A stretch of 64,000 bases of DNA. It comes from Tepidicaulis sp002389665. Its GTDB lineage: Bacteria > Pseudomonadota > Alphaproteobacteria > Parvibaculales > Parvibaculaceae. Every line of letters begins with the position of its first letter. Position 1 is the stretch's first letter. A program made the translations under genes and the position numbers. Shown piece by piece: positions 47,001 through 54,540 of this stretch. The notes under the pieces were generated by a model that saw only the letters and a program-made list of their open reading frames with translations, made no database searches and had not been told where the DNA came from. The stretch spans positions 2,604,001 through 2,668,000 of the forward strand of contig NZ_OZ244942.1 in the NCBI RefSeq assembly GCF_965222285.1, read 5' to 3'.

Positions 47001-49241
47001 GTCCGCCACCGAAATCCAGCCGCCACTCACGAGGCCATAGATCGCAGCCTGAATGGAAGGCAGGGGCTGGCGTTCATTACCAAGGCCGTTGCCGAAGTTG
47101 AAATCATCAACCGCAGTCGCAGTACTGTCGTCATCCACGAAAATATGTGTGCGGTTATTCTGACCATAGGCTCGGTCAAACACCGACATTTCATTGTTCG
47201 CCAGGCTGTAAGCCAGAAGCTCGCCTTGACGCGTTGCGTCTGCCGAACCTGCTGCACTGGTGGCATCAAGCCCCAACACGAAACCCCACTCGTTGCCCAC
47301 AGTGCCGTTCTGGTTGCCGCTTGCCGAGGCAAGGTCGGAGCCATAAACGAGGACGGCACCCTTCGTATTGTCGATGGTATTGCCCGTCACCGTTGCGCCG
47401 GCGCCCGACGTCGCATCGCCAATCCAGATACCCGAGCGGATATCCTGAATATTGTTGCCGCTGATCGTCGTATTGGACACGGAGCCGGTCACACGCACGC
47501 CGTAGCTATTGCCGGCACTATCCCAATCGATCGTGCGGAAATCCTGACCCGAGAACGGCCCCACGATGGAGAAACCGCTGATCGAAACGTTGCTCGCCGT
47601 AACATGGAGACCGGTCTCCTCAGCCGCCACATCGATCTGCGCCGCGTTACCGCCGCTTACCGTGAGTGCCTTGTTGATAACCGTCCCGGCTTCGTAATTG
47701 CCTGCACTCACATTGAGCTGCGCGCCGCTCGCGGCGACATCAACACCGTTCTGAATGGACGTGCCATTATTGACATTCACCACCGTGCCTTCACCCGTCA
47801 GGGTCTGATTGGCACCGAGCGTGATGGCTGCGTTCAGGTTGATGGTGAGGTCGTTATTTGCATCTTCGTCATTCAGCGCAAGCGTGGTGCTGGAGCCCTG
47901 ACCGCTCGAATCGATTTCAGCGTCCACGCTGATCGAGTTATTCGCAGCAAGCGTGACACCCGTCGTCGCCAGCTGAGTGACGATGGTCGCGTTGTTAATG
48001 GTGGAGGCTGCCGGGTTGATGCTGCCTTCATCCGTACCGTCGACAACCGAAAGGTCATCCGGATCGATTGTCCAGTTACCGGCAGAACCCTGAGGCGCAA
48101 GCGTGTTGACGGAAATATCGCTGTCGATCTTCACCGTCTCGCCCGACGTCTCGACAAAGCCGCCGTCGCCGCCATTGGCGCCGCCTTTGGCCGAGAAGGA
48201 GCCGGCATAATCGCCGTGGCCGTCCGCATAAGCGATGATGGAACCGCCATCGCCATTATCCGTGGCATCCGCCTTCAGCACCGCGGAACTTTCCGTGGTG
48301 ATGGTTTCCCCGTCGATGGAGATGGAGCCGCCGCCCGTGGCGCCCGAGGCATCGAGCGTACCGGCGACATTGACTTCGCCGCCGCCCAGGATGATTTCGC
48401 CGCCGGCAACCGTCGCCGAGGCGGCGCTGGTGATGCCTTCCACATTGACGATGGAATCGACGACCTGCGTTGCGGCTTTCGCGGAAATTTCGATCACGCC
48501 GCCTTCGGCCACCACCTGGCCGAGCTGCTCGGCCTTCGCACCGTCGGCGCCGAGGCCGATTTCGATGAGCCGGTCACCGGCAAGATCGAGCGTGAAGGTT
48601 TCACCGGCCGCCATAGCCACCTTGCCGACCTTGGCGCGGATCGTGCCGTTGTTGCGCACATGCGGGGCAACGAAAGCGGCAAGCCCGCCTTCGCGCACCG
48701 TGATCTGGCCTTCATTGACGACGGAGCCGCCGCCGGCGCCCAGAAGATCAAGGCGCGTATCGCCCGCCATGAAGCGGTCGACATTGATATTCGCCGTGGA
48801 AGCAACGAGACCCGACACGTCCACCCGCGCGCTCGCGCCGAACATCACGCCGTTCGGATTCAGCACCCAGACATGGCCGTTCGCGGTGAGCTGGCCGTTG
48901 ATCTGCGTCGGGTTCGTCGACTGGTTGATGCGGTTGACCGCAATCGAGCCGGAATTCGGCTGATTGAAGTTCACATGAGCATTCTCGCCGATGTCGAAGC
49001 TGCGCCAATCCAGCACCGTGCGGTTGGTGGACTGGTTCACATCGAGCCGCGAGCCGCTTTGCGAGATCGTCGCCGCGCCGCCCGTCACCGTGCCGCCGCT
49101 CGGAAGCGTGTTCGCGTCGATCGCGAAGGCGCTGCCGCTGCCCAGCACCATGGCCGCCATCGCCCCCAGCGTTGCTGCCGGGCGGGTCAGGGCCGTCGAA
49201 CCCATCAGAAAGGACTTCTGGATATTGCGCTGAATGCTCAT
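44064..49241 (-). CDS. Two-partner secretion adhesin (filamentous hemagglutinin-like TpsA)
   Basis: A 1725-residue exported beta-helical protein. A long signal peptide (1-40, ending AFA) is followed by the TPS secretion domain (about 41-290), with the recognition motif NPNG at 128-131. The rest is predicted right-handed beta-helix, including a module present twice (about 491-766 and 1021-1301) and a Gly/Asn/Ser-rich NVSG-type repeat tract (about 1510-1600). I see no cysteine in the whole protein. Near the C-terminus, PAAG (1673-1676) resembles a LapG cleavage site; the last 50 residues are charged. The transporter gene lies just upstream and a LapG-type protease is divergent. DNA for the middle third is less GC-rich than the flanks. 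Confidence 0.93.
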   Translation of the reverse strand: MSIQRNIQKSFLMGSTALTRPAATLGAMAAMVLGSGSAFAIDANTLPSGGTVTGGAATISQSGSRLDVNQSTNRTVLDWRSFDIGENAHVNFNQPNSGSIAVNRINQSTNPTQINGQLTANGHVWVLNPNGVMFGASARVDVSGLVASTANINVDRFMAGDTRLDLLGAGGGSVVNEGQITVREGGLAAFVAPHVRNNGTIRAKVGKVAMAAGETFTLDLAGDRLIEIGLGADGAKAEQLGQVVAEGGVIEISAKAATQVVDSIVNVEGITSAASATVAGGEIILGGGEVNVAGTLDASGATGGGSISIDGETITTESSAVLKADATDNGDGGSIIAYADGHGDYAGSFSAKGGANGGDGGFVETSGETVKIDSDISVNTLAPQGSAGNWTIDPDDLSVVDGTDEGSINPAASTINNATIVTQLATTGVTLAANNSISVDAEIDSSGQGSSTTLALNDEDANNDLTINLNAAITLGANQTLTGEGTVVNVNNGTSIQNGVDVAASGAQLNVSAGNYEAGTVINKALTVSGGNAAQIDVAAEETGLHVTASNVSISGFSIVGPFSGQDFRTIDWDSAGNSYGVRVTGSVSNTTISGNNIQDIRSGIWIGDATSGAGATVTGNTIDNTKGAVLVYGSDLASASGNQNGTVGNEWGFVLGLDATSAAGSADATRQGELLAYSLANNEMSVFDRAYGQNNRTHIFVDDDSTATAVDDFNFGNGLGNERQPLPSIQAAIYGLVSGGWISVADGTYTLGSTLDISKSLTLTGESQTGTIINAATSGYGIQVTSNNVTLSDFTLNGPSANLSSSYGIKVSPTGAASNRLNTFNISDVTIQGSGRAELDLNGVVDAHITNVTADGQGTAGAGIQITDSADVWLTGVTTRDNLWGGVALYQANRSYDQQTTNININAAENTFNEFNGLFAQDESDGTHPQNKVGPNGLDFGTLNLIGFTHIVENADFRNGANGHNNDGIGDQFTFFRTSLADALNYAVNLNDTVTDSSVIGGWNGTDFDGNFYVGTHSGTAMSIQAAVDAADDGNNINVLAGSYDGGVRVNKNDLTVSGAVGAVIDVAAGLNGFEIQADGVSISGFDIIGLADEAYTTYSWGNVITRGIAVLNGSENFEITNNNILGVRNGILIDGRNTGVVSNNVIDNTKSGISVQYTDGAGITIANNEEGQFGNEWGVNLHLNGYWDGVTVTSGQGLLGAAPSLAWQQALLDLSSANDGWSVQDQGYTSSNRTHVAVSNAGSDSNQGSLLSTLASIQAAFNSVVAGGYVQVAEGTYAGTATTGDLVNILGQNATVGGLTLNGAGSMIGGSFSSAVSGFTFGAPIILGDNLTLTTTGPATITAGAIDAETAGAQTLTVNAGGTASFGSLGGTARLGATSITGAGTTLTGTNYNANSLTFGGPVTLTQGLTSFNSTISGTQAGNITFTGNIFGTANGAQSLNLIAGNGAGAKSSNGDVSIQNAGTQAVQLGGLTVNADDFSAATVWLAGDYNGTMTGNQTFTDETLNAGGNVSSTVGGNASGPINSGGNVTVNSGGNVSGNVSGNNVTLAGQNVNSNVTANQTANITAQNSVSGNVSAGSGGTINAGTVNTNLSGGGFTVNASGGSVTGNPSGLNTSGSGSLKVNGQTVVGSSDADFNQIVVEGFTLPAGAIVTDTGEIVLPQGLAIGLISPAAGEGSEGAAPRVIFVRSVQRLGALLAEGYSAIVIDLNEGVSEEEQEMAMAQ
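45340..47770 (-). repeat. Large duplicated module within the adhesin gene
   Basis: Two coding segments, about 46945-47770 and 45340-46180, specify related ~280-residue modules at an offset of about 531 residues. Shared landmarks in the same order: SIQ-N/A...LTVSG, ISGF-S/D-I-V/I-G, a variant of N-T/V-IDNTK, GNEWG, NRTH, and SIQAA...VADGTY/VAEGTY. Each is diverged, so this is an old internal duplication. Confidence 0.75.
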
Positions 49242-49367
49242 TTTAACACCTGTCAGACCGTTTCCGGTCTCCTCCTTGATTGCCGCCCGTAAAACGCACG
49301 GGGCTTCGGCTGTTCAATTCCTCTGGCGCGGGGCAGCTTCGTTAAGCGCTCCGCTTCATTCCCAATC

Positions 49368-51077
49368 TCAAAAGCTCGAACTGATCTGGAAGAACACGCG
49401 GGCGTCGCGGTCACGCTCGGCCTGCACGGTCTTCTCGAAAGGTTTGGCGACATAAAGGTCGAGATTGACCTGATCGAAGAGCGCGGTGCGCACACCGACG
49501 CCTGCGGATTCGATCGTCTCGCGCCGCGGCGAGCCGGGCAGCACCGTGACCTGTTCAACCGTTGCCGCTTCATAGAAACCATAAAGCTGCGTATTCTGCA
49601 TGAAGTCGGCCTGGTGGGGCGTGTACCACTGCAGCTCCGCCTTACCGGCAAGGCCCTTCTCGCCGGTGATCTCGGAAGGATCGAAGGCGCGGCCATAGAA
49701 GGTGCTGCCGAAGCCCTGTTCCTCGGAAGCCAGAAGGTCTTCGTTGAAAGAGGTCTGACCGGCTGCGCCCAGAAGCAGGCCGAATTCACCGCCGATGGGC
49801 TGCCAGCGCGTCACTTCGAAATTGAGGCGCTGATAGTCGCTGTCGGCATTGACGCGGGACAAGTTCGCATCCCCGTTTTCAGAACCGCCAAGCGCGGTAA
49901 TACCTTGCGTGAAGGTGATCTCGCCCGTGTTGAAGCCGCCCCAGCTGTCGAGCAGGTTGGCAAAGACCTTCGCATTGACGTTGCGCACCTTGTCGTCGAA
50001 CACCGGATTGACCGCGTTGTTCTCAGAGCGCACATCGTTGGAGAAGAAGCCCAGCGTGCCGATGACGTTAAGGTCGCGCGAGCGGATGAAGGGATAGGAA
50101 AGCTCAACGCGGGCGGTCTTGGCTTCGCCTTCCGTGTCGATCGTCTCAAGCTCGAGGCCCGGACGGGTCTCCGAGTAAGAGTAGGACGCAAAAAGCGTGA
50201 GGCCCGTCGAGGTAAGCGGCTGCTGAATGCTCAGCGCACCGTAAGCAAGTTCCGGATCGCCGTCCGGCGTCACAACACCGGTAAAGCCCACACGGCCCGC
50301 CGTGCCGAAAAGATCATTCGCGAAAACCGCGCCGACGATTTCCTCGCGGCCAAGATAGCGGCTGCCGAAATTATCGACGCCCGCATAGCCTTCAAAGGCT
50401 TCCCGCTCGACAACCAGCGTCAGATCGGCGGCGCCCGGCGTCGTTTTGGACGGGGTGAGAACCGAGCGCACGGTAAAGCCGGCCATGTCGCTTGCCAGCA
50501 GCAACTCGCGCTCCAGCACATCCGCCGTCAGCGGCTTGGCCGCGGCAATGCGCCTCGCATGGCTCTGCAGGAACGGCATGGCGCCGCCTGCATCGCCTTC
50601 GATTTCCACATTCTCGATGAAGCCTTCCACGACCTGGATGCGCAGCTGGCCGTCACCAATGCGCTGCGCGGGGACAATGGCACGGGTGAGAATGTAACCG
50701 GCATCGCGGTAAGCGGCGGTTGCCCGCCCGGCCAGTTCATACACATCGGCCAGCGTGATGTCGCGGTTGATATAGTCGCTCGCCAGTTCCTGCAAGCGGC
50801 CTTCGGGGAGGGTCTGATTACCCTCGAAAATCACACCGGAGATCTGGAATTGTTGAAGCTCGGCCCCTTCCGGCGCTTTCTGATCAGGGGTTGCCGGCAC
50901 ATCGAGCGGCGTGCCGAGACCCGGAGCATCGGGGCGCGGGCGGAACCGCTCATCGATCCGGCTCGGATCAGCCGGCGTCTGCGCCATCGCTGCGCTCGTC
51001 ACGCCTGCATAGAATAGAGCTGCAATAGTAGCTGCTAGGCGCAGCTTGCCCCCGTACGACTTCGTTTTTGCCCCCAA
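49368..51077 (-). CDS. TpsB outer-membrane transporter (ShlB/FhaC/HecB family)
   Basis: Two-partner secretion translocator of 569 residues, which exports the adjacent TpsA. A signal peptide (AATIAALFYAGVTSAAMAQ) and a Pro-rich linker precede a POTRA domain (ISGVIFEGNQTLPEGRLQELA) and a second POTRA-like part, then the 16-strand FhaC-type barrel with GYAGVDNFGSRYLG; the final strand ends VFFQISSSF, a C-terminal Phe signature. The only plausible start I find is a TTG at 51077; no in-frame ATG precedes the signal. The adhesin gene starts 126 bp downstream. Divergent from lapG. Confidence 0.94.
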   Translation of the reverse strand: MGAKTKSYGGKLRLAATIAALFYAGVTSAAMAQTPADPSRIDERFRPRPDAPGLGTPLDVPATPDQKAPEGAELQQFQISGVIFEGNQTLPEGRLQELASDYINRDITLADVYELAGRATAAYRDAGYILTRAIVPAQRIGDGQLRIQVVEGFIENVEIEGDAGGAMPFLQSHARRIAAAKPLTADVLERELLLASDMAGFTVRSVLTPSKTTPGAADLTLVVEREAFEGYAGVDNFGSRYLGREEIVGAVFANDLFGTAGRVGFTGVVTPDGDPELAYGALSIQQPLTSTGLTLFASYSYSETRPGLELETIDTEGEAKTARVELSYPFIRSRDLNVIGTLGFFSNDVRSENNAVNPVFDDKVRNVNAKVFANLLDSWGGFNTGEITFTQGITALGGSENGDANLSRVNADSDYQRLNFEVTRWQPIGGEFGLLLGAAGQTSFNEDLLASEEQGFGSTFYGRAFDPSEITGEKGLAGKAELQWYTPHQADFMQNTQLYGFYEAATVEQVTVLPGSPRRETIESAGVGVRTALFDQVNLDLYVAKPFEKTVQAERDRDARVFFQISSSF

Positions 51078-51504
51078 AACCGCGAAAAGACGCAGCCGCC
51101 TGCTTAATTTTAGTAAACTTTTCGTTAATGAGTCGTACGAAATTGCAATGTGAAAAGCAATCGGACAAATGTGTTAGTACCCTTTGACTCTGAGGGTTCC
51201 GCCGATTCTTGCTTTTGATTCAGCGGCTTAAAGAATTGATAATTTTATATTAAAGTTAATGCGCCTCATGACTCTGCCTTGACTCTAAAGAGAGCATTTT
51301 TCCGCCCCGGCCCGGCACTGGCACAGTTAAACCCATAGAGATAAAAGGGAATAAGACAGGCGGCGTCCAAAGCCAGGCTCAAGCAGCCTTAGAAGCGCCA
51401 AGCGCTAAAACTTGAATCAAATCCGACCGCCCCGCTGAACGCCGATTTAAACGGGACTTGGGACACTCACCGCACGGTAAAACGAGTTTGGTGCGGTTGT
51501 TCCC
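51078..51504. promoter_or_regulatory. Divergent tpsB / lapG regulatory region
   Basis: A 427-bp AT-rich spacer, the longest in the window. On the plus strand TTGATT (51215-51220), a 17-base spacer and GATAAT (51238-51243) make a good sigma70-type promoter for lapG with a leader of about 250 bases. TGACTCT occurs three times (51185, 51269, 51280), the last two 11 bp apart. A hairpin abuts the lapG start. No gene is seen. Confidence 0.6.
51469..51497 (+). promoter_or_regulatory. Hairpin just before the lapG start
   Basis: ACCGCAC (51469-51475) and GTGCGGT (51491-51497) form a 7-bp stem with a 15-base loop ending seven bases before the lapG ATG, where the ribosome would bind. It lacks a T-tract, so it is not a terminator. 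A role in translational control is possible but unproven. Confidence 0.45.
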
Positions 51505-52620
51505 ATGTCTATCGCGCGCGTAAGGATGGCGCTTTGCGCCGGAGCGATTCTCCTGGCAGGTGCGGCTCAGGCAGCCCCTGCCATGGCCGAAGGCGGCTTC
51601 CCTGACGGGGCGCCGGGCCGGGGCGATTTCCAGGTATTTCCGCGCTGGCAGCGGGTGCTCTCGGAAACGAAACCCGTCTCCGAACTCGCCGCGCTCCGCC
51701 GCGAGGAACGAGGCTTCTCCCAAGCATATAAAGTGGACACGGGCAAAGCAGGCGCTGCGGCTGAATTGCAGCCCGCCGCAAGCACGGCTCGGCTGACCTT
51801 CACCCTGCCTGCCCCTTCGGCCCGCCTGCCGGAGAGGCACCGCACGCTCACCCTGCGCCCGCCCGTCGAGCGCGGCGCCGTGGCCACGGCCCCTGCCGAA
51901 CAAGCAGTAGAAAAGACCGCGCGGCTGATACTGCCCGAAGGCATGCTCGTGCCGCTGATCCGCCCGGAGCGCGGGCGAGAAAAGCAGGCCGCGAGCGCCA
52001 TGCCCGTCTTCAACTTCCTGGCGCCGGTCGAGCGGCCCGAGCAAGCGGTACAGACGAAAGAAGCGCCCGCACCGCAAAGGCAGCAAGATAAGGCCGCCGA
52101 CTGCCGCGCAAAAGGCGCCTGCGCCCTGGACGACTGGGCCCGCGTCATCGACAGCGCGCTGGATCTCTCACCCGCCGAAAAGCTGGACCGGGTGAACAGC
52201 TGGGCGAACGGCATTGCTTATGTGGACGACATGTCCAATTGGGGCATGAGCGACCATTGGCAGACGCCTGCCGAGTTTCTGGCGAATGGCGGCGACTGCG
52301 AGGATTATGCGATCATCAAATATTTCGGATTGGTCGAGCTCGGTTTTTCCCCGGCCGATATGCGCATCATGGTGCTTTACGATGAAGCCATCAAAACGCA
52401 CCACGCCGTGCTGCTCGTCCGGCTGAACGGCAAGATCAAACTGCTCGACAATCAGAAAAAGACGGTGGCCGATCTTGCAGACGCGCCGAACTACCGGCCC
52501 ATCTATTCGCTGAACCAGCAAAACTGGTGGCTGCATAAAAAGCCGGAGCCGGTGCGCCTCGTTCCGACGCGCCCGGCGCGCTATGCCGCGCAGGCAGCCG
52601 CCCGCCAACGCTTCCGTTAA
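51505..52620 (+). CDS. lapG: LapG-type periplasmic cysteine protease (BTLCP family)
   Basis: A bacterial transglutaminase-like cysteine peptidase, 371 residues. It has a signal peptide (ALCAGAILLAGAAQA), a long poorly conserved Pro/Ala-rich N-terminal part (to about 195) and the catalytic domain. Catalytic residues can be placed at C265 (GGDCEDYA), H300 (THHAVLL) and D315 (LLDNQ), with spacing close to that in Pseudomonas LapG. LapG cuts surface adhesins at di-alanine sites and releases them when not held by the c-di-GMP receptor LapD. Here it lies divergent from a TpsB/TpsA adhesin pair. No lapD-like gene is in the window. The protein is longer than Pseudomonas LapG because of the N-terminal extension. 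Confidence 0.9.
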   Translation: MSIARVRMALCAGAILLAGAAQAAPAMAEGGFPDGAPGRGDFQVFPRWQRVLSETKPVSELAALRREERGFSQAYKVDTGKAGAAAELQPAASTARLTFTLPAPSARLPERHRTLTLRPPVERGAVATAPAEQAVEKTARLILPEGMLVPLIRPERGREKQAASAMPVFNFLAPVERPEQAVQTKEAPAPQRQQDKAADCRAKGACALDDWARVIDSALDLSPAEKLDRVNSWANGIAYVDDMSNWGMSDHWQTPAEFLANGGDCEDYAIIKYFGLVELGFSPADMRIMVLYDEAIKTHHAVLLVRLNGKIKLLDNQKKTVADLADAPNYRPIYSLNQQNWWLHKKPEPVRLVPTRPARYAAQAAARQRFR

Positions 52621-52628
52621 GCGGGGGC

Positions 52629-53384
52629 TTAAACCCGCTCGGCCAGATCGCCCCAGTTGAGCATGGAAATCTGATGGGCGGTGATAGCCTGCAGCCAGCC
52701 CTTGCCCCACCATTCGCCAAGCTCGTCCTTGCTCAGACGCTGGGCCTTTTCCGCATCCACCACATGAAAGCCGGTCAGGTTGAAGTTCTGGCCGTCCTTC
52801 TTGGCGACATTGGCCTGGCGTTCGATCAAGAGCCCCTTGTCGGAGAGTGCTTTGACGAAGTCCTGCGTCGGCCCCACCGCGCCGTGATAGGCCCGGCAGA
52901 AATCGAGCGCGGCTTTGGCATGATCGCTCGGCGTGCCGTCTTCCTCGAAGAATGTAAGCCCGTCCGTGTCGCTCAGCACACCGTCGGCCTCATCCACGCA
53001 AAGCGTCAGCACATCGCTGTCCGGTGTCGTGGAAAGAATGAAGGGATAGCGGCGCACATAAGCGGGCACATAAACGTTCTTTGCCCATTCGCCCTTTTTG
53101 TCGACGAAGAGATTCTCGCCATTGCGCATGCCGACCACGGCCACCGGAAAAGGCACCGCCGCAGCGACAAAAGCGATGGGATAGTGGCGCGAAATCTGCG
53201 CGAATTCGGAAAGATTGATCGGGATGGCATTGCTCTTGGCCGCAAAGCGCGCATCGACCCGGCGTGCCAGATGCTTCTTGCCGTGGCGCTCGAAAGAAAT
53301 CGGCACCGGGTTTTCATAGAAAAGCGGCATGCCCGCGCTTTTTTGCTCTTCCGGATTTGCCACCGTTTCCTGGCTCTCGCTCAT
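52629..53384 (-). CDS. SapC family protein
   Basis: A 251-residue protein fitting the SapC family: MPLFYENPVPISFERHGKK, FAAKSNAIPINLSEFAQISRHYPIAF, VVGMRNGENLFVDKKGEW, VPAYVRRYPF and the late FNLTGFHVVDAEKAQRL. SapC was named from S-layer operons of other bacteria; its function is not settled. I see no signal peptide. The ATG at 53384 has a purine-rich GGAGAGGCGG upstream. It is convergent with lapG with only 8 bp between the stops, so antisense effects are possible. Confidence 0.88.
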   Translation of the reverse strand: MSESQETVANPEEQKSAGMPLFYENPVPISFERHGKKHLARRVDARFAAKSNAIPINLSEFAQISRHYPIAFVAAAVPFPVAVVGMRNGENLFVDKKGEWAKNVYVPAYVRRYPFILSTTPDSDVLTLCVDEADGVLSDTDGLTFFEEDGTPSDHAKAALDFCRAYHGAVGPTQDFVKALSDKGLLIERQANVAKKDGQNFNLTGFHVVDAEKAQRLSKDELGEWWGKGWLQAITAHQISMLNWGDLAERV

Positions 53385-53492
53385 TCCGCCTCTCCGCTTC
53401 CATGTTGCGCCCCATCGGCGCTTTCCTATGGCATAGCGCCCCGCCTTGGGCCGGAACAAGAATAAATCCGCAAAAGGGTTAAATAGAGCCGG

Positions 53493-54473
53493 TCATTCAC
53501 GAGAGGAATAGTCGGTATACCAAGAAACGAAGCGGGAAAGCCCCTCTTCGATATCCGTGGCGGGCGCATAGCCGAGTGCCGCTTTCGCCCGCTCGATATC
53601 CGCATAGGTTTCCACCACATCGCCGTCCTGCATCGGCTCGTAGATCCATTCGCTCTTCTTGCCGATCAGCCCTTCAAGCGTGGTGATGAAATCCATCAGC
53701 GCGACGGGTTTGTTGTTGCCGAGGTTGAAAACCCGGTGAGGCGGGCTTTCCTCCGCCGCTTCCGGCGGATTGTCGAGCGCCGCCACAACGCCCGCCACAA
53801 TGTCGTCGATGTAAGTAAAGTCGCGCCGCATCTTGCCGTGATTGAAAACGCGGATCGGCTTTCCTTCCATGATGTTTTTCGTGAAAGAAAAATAAGCCAT
53901 ATCGGGCCGCCCCCAGGGCCCATAGACGGTGAAGAAGCGCAGCCCCGTCTGCGGCAATCCGTAAAGATGCGCATAAGTATGGCTCATCAGCTCATCGGCT
54001 TTTTTCGTTGCCGCATAAAGCGAGACCGGCGCATCCACCCTGTCATCTTCGGAAAAAGGCACTTTCTTGTTGCCGCCATAGACCGAGCTCGATGACGCAT
54101 AGACGAGATGCTTAAGACCCCCATTGTGGCGGCAATATTCCAGCACCTCGAGATGCCCGGTCAGGTTGGACGCCGCATAAGAGCGCGGGTTCTGAATGGA
54201 ATAGCGCACGCCCGCCTGAGCGGCGAGATGCACCACCCGGTCGATGACGCGCCCTGCAAGGCCCGCCTCCAGCGCGCCTTCCTCGCCAAGATCGGCGCGC
54301 ACGAAGGAAAAGGCGGGATGATTGCGCAGGAGTGAGAGGCGATCGTCTTTCAGCGAGACATCGTAGTAATCGTTGAGATTGTCGAGCCCGACCACCTCTT
54401 CGCCGCGCCGAAGCAGCGCCTCGGCGACATGCATACCGATAAATCCCGCCGCGCCCGTGACCAGAACCGCCAT
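53493..54473 (-). CDS. UDP-glucuronate 4-epimerase-type NAD-dependent epimerase
   Basis: Extended SDR of 326 residues: GAAGFIGMHVAEALL (NAD), DYYDVSLKDDRL, YASSSSVYGGNKKVPF, YAATKKADELMSHTYAHLYGLPQTGLRFFTVYGPWGRPDMA and MRRDFTYIDDIV. This fits enzymes that interconvert UDP-glucuronate and UDP-galacturonate (GAE, LspL type). It would use the UDP-glucuronate made by the galU-ugd pair, so galacturonate is likely in a surface polymer. Single gene on the minus strand. Confidence 0.93.
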   Translation of the reverse strand: MAVLVTGAAGFIGMHVAEALLRRGEEVVGLDNLNDYYDVSLKDDRLSLLRNHPAFSFVRADLGEEGALEAGLAGRVIDRVVHLAAQAGVRYSIQNPRSYAASNLTGHLEVLEYCRHNGGLKHLVYASSSSVYGGNKKVPFSEDDRVDAPVSLYAATKKADELMSHTYAHLYGLPQTGLRFFTVYGPWGRPDMAYFSFTKNIMEGKPIRVFNHGKMRRDFTYIDDIVAGVVAALDNPPEAAEESPPHRVFNLGNNKPVALMDFITTLEGLIGKKSEWIYEPMQDGDVVETYADIERAKAALGYAPATDIEEGLSRFVSWYTDYSSRE

Positions 54474-54540
54474 TCCAACTCCTTTGCCTTCCTGTGCCTC
54501 CGCTTATAACACCGCGGGCGCACAAGGAACATGCAAAGGC

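Noticed and set aside
46890..49292. 800-codon open frame antisense to the adhesin gene
   Set aside because: Opposite a clear TPS adhesin with signal peptide and NPNG motif; the antisense product is rich in Arg and His with no domain features.
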